Assembly (NCBI RefSeq): GCF_025567285.1
Contig: NZ_JAOQJT010000007.1
Span: 62,001 to 126,000 of the forward strand
Direction of reading: 5' to 3'
Source: Coprococcus aceti
Lineage (GTDB): Bacteria > Bacillota > Clostridia > Lachnospirales > Lachnospiraceae
Length of the DNA: 64,000 nt
Shown: positions 45,601 through 51,668 of the stretch, piece after piece
Layout of the letters: every line of letters begins with the position of its first letter
How positions within the stretch are numbered: the first letter of the stretch is position 1
Notes under the pieces: generated by a model
The model's database searches: none
Told to the model about the DNA's origin: nothing
The model's input: the letters and a program-made list of their open reading frames with translations, nothing else
Position numbers and translations under genes: made by a program

Positions 45601-45970
45601 TTACTATGATCTGGATTATGATGATTCCGATTACTCGATCAGACCAAGCTACACAGAGGATACTGATAGAATGATCAAGTCATACACAAAGATTGGTACA
45701 GCAAAGTTAACATCTATATCAGGCGACATAAAGGATATTGTGAGAAATGGTGATGATTCAGCTCTTACACCTGATGATTCGTGTTATGCACCATATGGTG
45801 GAAATTACACATACATCGTTGTGGAGGTATATTACCAGGGCAAGACAGTTCCTGTATATACAATGATCAAGGTTAAGGCCGCAGATCCATTGTTTGACCT
45901 GACAGACAATACTATAGACGTTCCGGCACTTGGAGATTTCATCGCCGAGAAGAAGAATGTATTTGCATAA
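39677..45970 (+). CDS. Giant secreted/anchored protein (2,097 residues) linked to the type IV pilus operon
   Basis: Function not established. The start is GTG 39677 with AGAGGAGG nine bases upstream; an earlier in-frame ATG at 39650 lies in the previous gene. A basic N-terminus and one hydrophobic helix (about 7-30) make a signal peptide or anchor; there is no prepilin motif and no LPXTG. Four modules open with a similar strand: FRIVQIVPDSYS (77), FKVLEIQPDYPID (785), INVLQVQTMAEG (1279) and YSILVLGPSDSFG (1565). They are followed by amidotransferase-like segments such as YILDYVSAGGDLFFFHDS. It may match DUF5057, which I recall from Lachnospiraceae, but this is from memory. It closes the pilus cassette, so a pilus-associated adhesin or PilY1-like tip protein is my inference. 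Confidence 0.8.
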   Translation: MFKNKKIVLSSIAIIFALVVSSIFVNYTLANSDSQASLSDANGSGSKSTSLTGLSNIDLAVKNSNDAGKKQTGEDKFRIVQIVPDSYSGNADMDEKLKETVTDSKFSGDAKKLTGYDSTTYLWRYVYAGEYFRLAVFNGYKTISDNMAAGAVTLTTCTVSELNSMDTTAQGILNQADFIYIWANGASDYASKANDISEDLYNWLDAYATANSHPIALCTGTLCTSEPELITGNNDDYRMGALAYKLITKGAVARYDNVLVTEPDFFKTLYQEADDNKTTPDINKTTKTISDFILQAERKASEGGSDYLNYGTYYKWYEGVSILDFLDGNIPDNIKDSTYDKAGSRSGLTGDRKSWNFDNAKILVISEDGAGSAMFSEITEKNSSATRGDMASADYTFNAKTNTWESVQKAPNSDLTGHMYANGTSSSGTGLSRYVPSGADVYLIDSADLVEAMTNGGKAFKNVNFATSYYKDVKTKSVSGTVRCTDDAGDAVDPAADMYAYLVVENGTQLNLAGTSVDILMKAPLEMKEVPKLDENGQEIKDADGNTVMETVYTYSFDRLSPEYSYKVVVGGDVSDDQFSYDDLVVGVADNSGLVDGSDTDYQYDFNIKTVDEDNVSGYTYRIDAAGTEDENVVVTYQDFQENVGNADLNYEYKSDLVYTNLDFSDAAKVVSYVTGLHDKYLETQAVFMNGTYDKLDLSEYDFVFIDKGTYNKEIGTAVFKDLCSAVESGQYFIVSSKAGDGKGSGDGSGDDSDPTIPVVDSPSAKAVADVINASVYRDGSDNKFKVLEIQPDYPIDLEVAALQDTVSTAYTTRSDGTTKITGNYYTVPSDVVSGKSKQELAARTEYYDFDLTKAKIAYAIDGISIGDIQLTQVSTEQLIGMKEDIAATYDLVYIGGDISAMDRNPAEMYKGQNDIGNATPGYTYQIFPTFIMYYHTGTLSQLMNASTYSPDTAPISGSTNMLASPKVGDKYYTTTYLAENGNDLTNTKYQELLTYMASGRPMIISDELTSVYENMQGTNANGDKLSQAELLQGYWYKDGKLERKNYYLDPSSRMYQLVDTLYARHTGANGSNILWGFDKDATQYISDKDGIYGNSLWTKRVQSLAGGKFKETDYMDSDVQDQSWYKRPGTDTVYYNYKVVYDDATSASLNRLVTGSAHRTRLTITTKPVTYQQGIQQTYIKSNRLQFTFQVDGDKSVYNYKLFVDVDKNTKFEKGGGDYCLEDKITNGQEKSLTVALDSEFFGSAAWYLEITDEDGNIVASSTGLSKIVNNNVSKSEINVLQVQTMAEGQTATSWGATDTLYFDIESQTAHKIAKYNVFANMAELDNASTTQYAVLGRHENRFGVYEFDTNTDADDYYSNLADELSEDYDINLDLVVASSDRASFKTGDGVDAQYDCLDTMVEEAEKLAKGEKVDGHSQEEYESLAAVALTEYSAASAKVATPKKILDNYLKNAIDYIDGKYTGTTNYSTFINNFRTSNAETKKVLQYMQDTGDYYLIFWPKYNTMNHCEGDFKAGKMSDDFGADFAKYYSDYVTAKNAELEAKDKYNTYLRRSYGKSFMKNMYSILVLGPSDSFGGFKVDFKKETCQYILDYVSAGGDLFFFHDSMSPYANAGAVNLTKSLISVVGMNRFHVDVTDNVVKYDNPLKLGKYNVKSVSYSKASVNTSTLDVTYTADGTVDDVTYTSPDSSLYYLTPYANNPTAGEGLLNSMNSNIMDVFVEKDAYWQPYLGKDKKVYVSALAMTALYYNGNMAGATTTLPYVYAQESYKAATAWSQAANQDQSACAETVKATQLNSGLVTLYPYNISSSLNISGTHQQAFALDLESDNITVWYTLAGSNNSSNSKMRSSKYAADPGDAMEAYFIYTTAYGSGAITYCGAGHSSVTGRRTRNNDERKLFINVIVNSASAVPEMPTIKCYDPKQTWAAEDELPKDAEALASSGKTVYVKEVDSKTDDPDFDYKIGIPEKTKVTKVNIYYDLDYDDSDYSIRPSYTEDTDRMIKSYTKIGTAKLTSISGDIKDIVRNGDDSALTPDDSCYAPYGGNYTYIVVEVYYQGKTVPVYTMIKVKAADPLFDLTDNTIDVPALGDFIAEKKNVFA

Positions 45971-46003
45971 TGCGTATATAGTATAAATAATAGCAATAAA
46001 CAT

Positions 46004-46039
46004 AGAAACCGGGGTGGTTATATACTCCGGTTTCTTTTT
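46004..46039 (+). terminator. Rho-independent terminator of the pilus operon
   Basis: AGAAACCGGGGT (46004-46015) pairs with ACTCCGGTTTCT (46024-46035) with one G-U wobble, followed by TTTT. It lies 34 bases after the giant gene and separates it from aroE-aroK. Confidence 0.88.
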
Positions 46040-46089
46040 GTGTTATACTAACTCTGTTTAAAATAACAGACTGAAGGATGGAGATACAT

Positions 46090-47475
46090 ATGGAGATAAA
46101 TGGAAAGACAAGATTATTGGGTTTGCTTGGTGATCCGGTTCAGCACACCTTGTCACCGCTTATACACAACACACTCAGCGATATATTGGGGATAAATGAG
46201 GTGTATGTACCGTTCCACACCCATAAGGAGGGACTGGCGGATGCTGTAAAGGGTGCATTTGAACTGAATATACTGGGAATGAATGCCACTGTGCCTCACA
46301 AGAATGAGATAATGGCTTCACTTGTGGATATAGATGAGGGGGCAGCGGCAATAGGTGCGGTCAACACTCTTGTCAGGACTGCAAACGGTTATAAGGGATA
46401 TAACACAGATATGATGGGGCTGTCCAGAGAACTGGAGTCCTACGGAGTGGAACTGGACAGTAAGAGGGTAATCATACTTGGCGCAGGCGGTGCAGCGAGA
46501 GCTGTGGCATATATGTGCATGAATAAGGGTGCGGATAAGGTATATATTCTTAACAGAACGATCGAGAAGGCACAGACGATAGCAGAGGACATGAATGGTC
46601 ATTTTGGCAGAGAGACAATGACTGCCATGAGACTTGGTGATTATGGACAGTTACTGCAGGAGAATGTAGATGATAAGTTCGTGGTATTCCAGTCCACATC
46701 GATAGGTCTGGCACCGAACAATGAGGCTGTAGTCATCGATGATCCACATTTTTACGACAGAGTCAGTGTGGGAATCGATCTCATATATAATCCGTTTGAG
46801 ACAAAGTTTATGAAGCTTTGCAGACAGGCTGGAGCATTGGCGTACAATGGTTTGCGTATGCTCCTTTATCAGGGAATAATTGCATATGAGCTCTGGAATG
46901 ATATATCCATATCGGAGGATGTTGCTGATATTGTGTACGACAGGTTGCTGCAGTCAATCAGAGAAAATGTGATCCTCATAGGATTTATGGGATGTGGTAA
47001 GACAACTGTCGGAGAAGCTCTTGCGAGAAAGCTGAACTTTGATCTGCTGGATGTGGATTCTTATATAGAGGACAAGGCTGGTTGCAGCATAAAGCAGATA
47101 TTTGCCGACAAGGGGGAAGAGTATTTCAGACAGCTTGAGACAGATACTCTTAAGGAATTGAACAGCCGGCTGTCACATACGGTTATATCCACTGGAGGTG
47201 GACTTCCTATGAGACAGGCGAATGTGGATGAACTCAGGCGAATGGGCAGGATCATATATCTGGATGTTAAGCCTGAGGAGGTAGTAAGGCGACTTGCGGG
47301 AGATACGACCAGACCTCTTCTGCAGGGAGAAAATGTAGATCAGAGAGTGAGGAAACTTATGGGACAGCGAGGACCGGTGTATGAAGCTGCCGCTGATATC
47401 ATAGTTCCGGTTACAGGAATTGAAATAGATGAGATAGTACAGGAAATAAGTTCTTATATAGAAGGTGGGAGATGA
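46090..47475 (+). CDS. aroE-aroK: Shikimate dehydrogenase-shikimate kinase fusion
   Basis: Two consecutive steps of the shikimate pathway in one chain of 461 residues. AroE (about 1-285) has LLGDPVQHTLSPLIHN, NATVPHKNE, the NADP-binding VIILGAGGAARAVAY and a C-terminal LLYQGIIAYELW. AroK (about 293-461) has the P-loop GFMGCGKTT (near 298), DVDSYIED, the shikimate-binding FRQLE and STGGGLPMR, and RPLL. ATG 46090 is preferred because GGAG lies six bases upstream; ATG 46078 would add four residues. In most bacteria the two are separate. The next gene overlaps the stop codon. Confidence 0.95.
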   Translation: MEINGKTRLLGLLGDPVQHTLSPLIHNTLSDILGINEVYVPFHTHKEGLADAVKGAFELNILGMNATVPHKNEIMASLVDIDEGAAAIGAVNTLVRTANGYKGYNTDMMGLSRELESYGVELDSKRVIILGAGGAARAVAYMCMNKGADKVYILNRTIEKAQTIAEDMNGHFGRETMTAMRLGDYGQLLQENVDDKFVVFQSTSIGLAPNNEAVVIDDPHFYDRVSVGIDLIYNPFETKFMKLCRQAGALAYNGLRMLLYQGIIAYELWNDISISEDVADIVYDRLLQSIRENVILIGFMGCGKTTVGEALARKLNFDLLDVDSYIEDKAGCSIKQIFADKGEEYFRQLETDTLKELNSRLSHTVISTGGGLPMRQANVDELRRMGRIIYLDVKPEEVVRRLAGDTTRPLLQGENVDQRVRKLMGQRGPVYEAAADIIVPVTGIEIDEIVQEISSYIEGGR

Positions 47476-48566
47476 TGGTTATGGACACAGCAATTGCTTA
47501 TGAAAAGGTCAGAAGGATAATAGATGAGATGAATCTTGATGCGATATTGATCACTGACAGGTACAACATGAGATATATAGCATCGTACCGCGGCGAGGGC
47601 GTTATAGTTCTGGCAGGATCAGGTAAGACAGTCATAACGGATTCAAGATATACGGAGCAGGTCCAGCGCGAGTGCGAAGGATATGAATGTGCGGATATTG
47701 CTGGAAAAGGATATGTTGCGTGTATTTCATCTATTCTTGATGGACAGAGAAAAAATTCTGGGAATCTTAGAGTTGGATTTGAGAATCTTAGCATCAGCTA
47801 TAGAGAGTATTCGGAATATTCGACAGGAATATTCGGTGTGGAATGGATAAGCCTTGATGGTAAGCTGGATTCCTTAAGAGAGATAAAAACTGATGAGGAG
47901 ATCGAGAATATCCATATAGCGGAGTCAATAGGAGACAAGGCATTTTCACATATACTGGAATATCTCAGACCTGGCATTACAGAGAAGGATGTTGCGCTTG
48001 AACTGGAGTATCATATGAAGAAAAATGGTGCGGAGGGCTTGAGTTTTGACACCATAGCTGCATCTGGAATGAATTCATCTATGCCGCATGCTATTCCTAC
48101 GGATAAGACTCTGAATAAGGGGGACTTTCTCACTATGGATTTTGGCTGTATATATGAGGGATATTGTTCAGATATGACCAGAACCGTAGCAATAGGAAAG
48201 GCATCTGATTCAATGAAATATGTGTATGATACGGTACTCAAGGCTCAGACGGAGTCTATGAATATGATAAAACCAGGAGTCAGATGTAACGATGTTGATG
48301 CTGTTGCTAGACGTATAATAGCCGATGCCGGATATGGAGATTGCTTTGGACATGGACTTGGACATTCGGTGGGATTGTTTATACACGAGAATCCGAGATT
48401 TTCACCTAAGTGTGATGACATATTGAAACCTGGCATGGTCATAACGGTCGAACCGGGAATCTATATTCCTGGACAGTTTGGTGTCAGGATTGAGGATCTG
48501 GTTGTTGTGACGGAGGATGGTTATAGGAATCTTACAGGATCAGAGAAGAAGTTGATAGAGATTTAG
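47472..48566 (+). CDS. Xaa-Pro aminopeptidase (M24B; YqhT-like)
   Basis: Metallopeptidase removing N-terminal residues before proline. The product is 364 residues. The creatinase-like N-terminal domain (about 1-130) precedes the pita-bread fold with metal ligands in MDFGCIYEGYCSDMTRT, GHGLGHSVGLFIHE, TVEPGIYIPGQFG and VRIEDLV. Its start overlaps the aroE-aroK stop (ATGATGG), indicating translational coupling. ATG 47481, with GGGAG upstream, is an alternative start. The B. subtilis equivalent yqhT also precedes efp. Confidence 0.94.
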   Translation: MMVMDTAIAYEKVRRIIDEMNLDAILITDRYNMRYIASYRGEGVIVLAGSGKTVITDSRYTEQVQRECEGYECADIAGKGYVACISSILDGQRKNSGNLRVGFENLSISYREYSEYSTGIFGVEWISLDGKLDSLREIKTDEEIENIHIAESIGDKAFSHILEYLRPGITEKDVALELEYHMKKNGAEGLSFDTIAASGMNSSMPHAIPTDKTLNKGDFLTMDFGCIYEGYCSDMTRTVAIGKASDSMKYVYDTVLKAQTESMNMIKPGVRCNDVDAVARRIIADAGYGDCFGHGLGHSVGLFIHENPRFSPKCDDILKPGMVITVEPGIYIPGQFGVRIEDLVVVTEDGYRNLTGSEKKLIEI

Positions 48567-48720
48567 TAGTGGCGGCTATCACGATATAGAACTCAGGTAT
48601 TATACCGCAGGTCTTATACCGGGAGCCATCGTGAGTGCCGTAGGAGTATGTACGTTTGTATTGCTGTGTATATACGACAGTAGAAAGCGCAGAAACGTAG
48701 ACTTACCTGATAAAGGTTGA
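48559..48720 (+). pseudogene. Remnant of the C-terminus of a YfhO-type membrane protein
   Basis: An open stretch of about 53 codons with no start codon or ribosome site at its left end, ending in TGA at 48718-48720. Its translation has GGYHDIELRYYTAGLIPG, a hydrophobic helix (AIVSAVGVCTFVLLCIY) and a basic tail (DSRKRRNVD). This is the arrangement seen at the end of YfhO family integral membrane proteins, in which a Gly-x-His-x-Ile strand and a Pro-Gly turn precede the last helix. The upstream coding part is gone and the pepP gene abuts it, so it seems a deletion scar. It is too short to be detected by length-based gene finding. Confidence 0.65.
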
Positions 48721-48738
48721 TGGTATGGTAAAAAATAG

Positions 48739-48767
48739 TTGAAAATTTATTTCATATATTATAAAAT
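48739..48767 (+). promoter_or_regulatory. Promoter of efp
   Basis: TTGAAA at 48739-48744, 17-base spacer, TAAAAT at 48762-48767, 40 bases before the efp ATG. Confidence 0.7.
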
Positions 48768-48807
48768 GTGACAAGAAGTTTATATCTTTAAGGAGGATAA
48801 GATAGTT

Positions 48808-49374
48808 ATGGCAGAGATGATCTCAGCAGGCGATTTTAGAAACGGCGTTACAATCGAATTCGAAGGAAATATTTATCAGATTATAGAGTTCCAGCACGTT
48901 AAGCCAGGAAAGGGTGCAGCTTTCGTTAGAACAAAGCTTAAGAACATCAAGAGTGGCGGTGTTGTAGAGAAGTCATTCCGTCCAACAGAGAAGTGTGAGA
49001 AGGCTCACATCGAGAGAAAGGACATGCAGTATCTGTACAATGACGGAGATCTTTATTACTTCATGGATCCAGAGACATATGATCAGATTCCTATCAGCTC
49101 AGCAGCTATAGGTGATTCACTTAAGTTCGTTAAGGAGAACGAGATGTGTAAGATCTGTTCACACAATGGCAACGTATTTGCTGTAGAGCCACCTCTCTTC
49201 GTTGAGCTTGTTATCACAGAGTGCGAGCCAGGTGTTAAGGGTGATACAGCTACAGGTGCAACAAAGCCATGTACAGTTGAGACAGGCGCACAGGTATCAG
49301 TACCTCTCTTCGTTAACGAGGGTGACACGATCAAGATCGATACACGTACTGGCGAGTATCTTTCAAGAGTATAA
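48808..49374 (+). CDS. efp: Elongation factor P
   Basis: Relieves ribosome stalling at polyproline stretches. The product is 188 residues with three beta-barrel domains. The tip loop KPGKGAAFV places the modifiable lysine at K35, aligned to B. subtilis K32, which carries 5-aminopentanol. VTECEPGVKGDTA and FVNEGDTIKIDTRTGEYLSRV are family signatures. AAGGAGGATAAG precedes the ATG. Codons are highly optimised. It is transcribed from its own promoter and has its own terminator. Confidence 0.98.
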   Translation: MAEMISAGDFRNGVTIEFEGNIYQIIEFQHVKPGKGAAFVRTKLKNIKSGGVVEKSFRPTEKCEKAHIERKDMQYLYNDGDLYYFMDPETYDQIPISSAAIGDSLKFVKENEMCKICSHNGNVFAVEPPLFVELVITECEPGVKGDTATGATKPCTVETGAQVSVPLFVNEGDTIKIDTRTGEYLSRV

Positions 49375-49430
49375 TAATTGTTACCAGCATTAGGATATAA
49401 CTACCTACGATAACATATAAGAAGAATAAG

Positions 49431-49472
49431 AGTCCCGGTGATTCAGGATATTTGAATCGCCGGGACTTTTTT
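49431..49472 (+). terminator. Terminator of efp
   Basis: AGTCCCGGTGATTCA (49431-49445) pairs with TGAATCGCCGGGACT (49453-49467) with one wobble, followed by TTTTT. A strong 15-pair stem. Confidence 0.92.
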
Positions 49473-49512
49473 GTGCTGTAAGCAACCCAAGGTTCTAACC
49501 TCCCCACCCTCT

Positions 49513-49540
49513 GAATATACTTTTTATGTAGCTGTACAGA
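49513..49540 (+). promoter_or_regulatory. Weak candidate sigma-E promoter for the spoIIIA operon
   Basis: GAATATA at 49513-49519, 13 bases, TGTACAGA at 49533-49540. The -35 fits the sigma-E consensus well; the -10 is poor. It lies between the efp terminator and spoIIIAA, where a sigma-E promoter is expected. Confidence 0.35.
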
Positions 49541-49569
49541 CAGTGTTATATAGAAGAAGGACGATACAT

Positions 49570-50502
49570 ATGTGTGGAGAAGATATATTGCATCTGCTTC
49601 CCATCAGGATCAGGTGCATGGTTGAGAAGCTGAGGCTTGATTATGGGAGACTGTGGGAGATACGTCTGAGGGTGAATAGTCCCTTTATACTTAGATACGA
49701 GGACTCGGAGATATATGTTGATTCCTGCGGATCAAGAACCTGTAATATGAAGGATGCGTACATAGTGACTGCCAGGGATGTGAACGACACTCTGGAATGT
49801 ATCTGCAATCATTCCCTGTATGCCTATGAGGATGAGATACGTCAGGGCTTTATCACCGTGTGCGGTGGACACAGGGTAGGAGTTGCGGGCAAGATCATAC
49901 TCGATGGAACAAGGATCAAATGCATCAGACACATATCATTTCTTAATATCAGGGTGGCACATGAGATCAAGGGATGCAGCGGTGATGTCCTGCCATACAT
50001 ATACAGTGACGGCAAGCTGATGAACACGCTCATAGTGTCCGCTCCGTGTCACGGCAAGACCACACTGCTCAGGGATATCATAAGAGTAGTGTCTGACGGA
50101 GGAATGACAGTTGGTGTGGTTGATGAGAGATCGGAGATAGCGGCGTGCTACAAGGGCGTTCCGCAGAATGATGTCGGAATGAGGACTGATGTTCTTGACT
50201 GCTGTCCAAAAGCTTCAGGAATGATGATGCTGGTTCGAACCATGGCGCCTGATCTCATAGCGGTCGATGAGATAGGAGGGCAGCAGGATGTCGATGCCAT
50301 TTTCGGCGTGATAAACTGCGGATGCCGTCTGCTTGCTACTGCACATGGCTATTCCATGGATGATGTGAGAGACAGGGCAGGGATAAGGCGTCTTGTGGAG
50401 AACAGGGTTTTTGAGAGGTATGTCGTGCTTGGAGGCGACAAGGCGGGACAGATCTCTGATATATTTGACGGCCAGGGCAACCGGCTGTGCTGGTACGATT
50501 AG
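49570..50502 (+). CDS. spoIIIAA: Stage III sporulation protein AA (SpoIIIAA)
   Basis: Cytoplasmic secretion-type ATPase of the SpoIIIA-SpoIIQ feeding-tube complex between mother cell and forespore. The product is 310 residues from ATG 49570; the longer frame from 49471 lies in the leader. The P-loop is unusual: SAPCHGKTT (157-165) in place of the usual GPPxxGKTT, so the first Gly is Ser. Walker B and sensor elements are LIAVDEIGGQQDVDA and LLATAHG. AGAAGGAC precedes the ATG. It is the first of eight spoIIIA genes. Confidence 0.95.
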   Translation: MCGEDILHLLPIRIRCMVEKLRLDYGRLWEIRLRVNSPFILRYEDSEIYVDSCGSRTCNMKDAYIVTARDVNDTLECICNHSLYAYEDEIRQGFITVCGGHRVGVAGKIILDGTRIKCIRHISFLNIRVAHEIKGCSGDVLPYIYSDGKLMNTLIVSAPCHGKTTLLRDIIRVVSDGGMTVGVVDERSEIAACYKGVPQNDVGMRTDVLDCCPKASGMMMLVRTMAPDLIAVDEIGGQQDVDAIFGVINCGCRLLATAHGYSMDDVRDRAGIRRLVENRVFERYVVLGGDKAGQISDIFDGQGNRLCWYD

Positions 50503-50516
50503 ATGGGAGGCAGGAC

Positions 50517-51035
50517 ATGGTTAAGGCGATAGGAGGCTGTCTGATCGTATATGCCTCATTTATGGTGGGACATGCCATAGGGCAGTTGCATGGATGCATG
50601 GTGAAGGAGATGGAGGAAATGCTGCTCTTTATACAACTGTTCAAGGGGCAGATCATGTATGCCGGATCGGAGCTCCCGGAGATACTCGCCGACAGTGCAA
50701 AGCGTCTCAAGGGAAATGTTGGTAAATGGGTGAACGGTCTGGCGGAGATGTCTGAGAAGAACAGGGACAGGCCATTTGCAGAATTGTGGACAGACTCACT
50801 GGCGATGCTGAGGCGGGACAGTGCCCTGAGCTTGGAGGTGCTGGCGGATGTGGACAGGCTTGGAAAGATAATGGGAGATATGGACGTTGAGGCACAGCTC
50901 TCAAGGATAAATCTTGTGGAAGATATAATTACGGACAGATACCAGCGGGAACGCGCCAGAAGTTCCGGGATAAAGAGGCTTGCCAATTCACTTGGGCTGC
51001 TTGGAGGCGTATTCATAGTTATATTGCTCATGTAG
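50517..51035 (+). CDS. spoIIIAB: Stage III sporulation protein AB
   Basis: Membrane component of the SpoIIIA complex with a GspF-like soluble domain. The product is 172 residues from ATG 50517, with GGGAGG just upstream; the open frame begins 30 bases earlier within spoIIIAA. An N-terminal helix (about 5-22) anchors it, followed by the helical region EMEEMLLFIQLFKGQIMYAGSELPE, and a C-terminal membrane helix (LGLLGGVFIVILLM). Confidence 0.93.
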   Translation: MVKAIGGCLIVYASFMVGHAIGQLHGCMVKEMEEMLLFIQLFKGQIMYAGSELPEILADSAKRLKGNVGKWVNGLAEMSEKNRDRPFAELWTDSLAMLRRDSALSLEVLADVDRLGKIMGDMDVEAQLSRINLVEDIITDRYQRERARSSGIKRLANSLGLLGGVFIVILLM

Positions 51036-51052
51036 GTTAAGAGGGAGAGACG

Positions 51053-51253
51053 ATGACGATCCAGATACTTCTAAAAATAGGTGCAGTGGGAATTCTGGTG
51101 GCACTGCTCAACCAGATACTAAAACATTCAGGCAAGGAGGAGCACGCCTATCTGCTCAATCTGGCGGGACTCATCATTGTGCTTTCCTGGGTTATCCCGT
51201 ACATAAGTGACCTGTTCAACGAGATCATGGATATTGTAAATATAGGACAATAA
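51053..51253 (+). CDS. spoIIIAC: Stage III sporulation protein AC
   Basis: 66 residues, two membrane helices: about 7-25 and 40-58. IQILLKIGAVGILVALLNQILKHSGKEE and the second helix LAGLIIVLSWVIPYI are typical. It starts 17 bases after spoIIIAB. Together with SpoIIIAD it forms an essential integral part of the channel. Confidence 0.93.
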   Translation: MTIQILLKIGAVGILVALLNQILKHSGKEEHAYLLNLAGLIIVLSWVIPYISDLFNEIMDIVNIGQ

Positions 51254-51275
51254 GTGAGAGTAGATGTGGGGGTAA

Positions 51276-51668
51276 ATGATGAATCTCATGGCGGTTTCTC
51301 TGGCTGCGGTGATCGTGGTTCTGATAGCGGTGAAGATAAAAGAACTGGATTCCGGGTACGGGATCGTGTTGTCCATAGCCGGGTGTGTGATGCTCATGTA
51401 TTTTGTGGTGAGCAGGTTCAGACTTATAGCTTCGTACATAGACAGGCTGACTGCGTACGTGTCGGTGAATATTTCATATATAGACGTGATCCTGAAAATG
51501 ATAGGTATAGCGTATATATGCCGATTTTCATCAGATATCTGCAAAGATGCCGGCTGCAATGCCATGGCATCCCAGGTGGAGATGGCGGGAAAGATAACTC
51601 TTATTTTGCTCAGTATGCCCATACTCATGGGAGTTATAGATCTGGTGGTGACCATAGTTGAGGGGTAA
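51276..51668 (+). CDS. spoIIIAD: Stage III sporulation protein AD
   Basis: 130 residues, integral membrane, four predicted helices. LDSGYGIVLSIAGCVMLMYFVVSRF and YIDVILKMIGIAYICRFSSDICKDAG are characteristic. The start ATG 51276 (a double ATG) follows GTGGGGG. Its stop overlaps the start region of spoIIIAE. Confidence 0.93.
   Translation: MMNLMAVSLAAVIVVLIAVKIKELDSGYGIVLSIAGCVMLMYFVVSRFRLIASYIDRLTAYVSVNISYIDVILKMIGIAYICRFSSDICKDAGCNAMASQVEMAGKITLILLSMPILMGVIDLVVTIVEG

Noticed and set aside
38787..45970. Frameshift joining the PilW-like gene and the giant gene
   Set aside because: Each has its own ribosome site and N-terminal hydrophobic segment; they are separate genes 17 bases apart.
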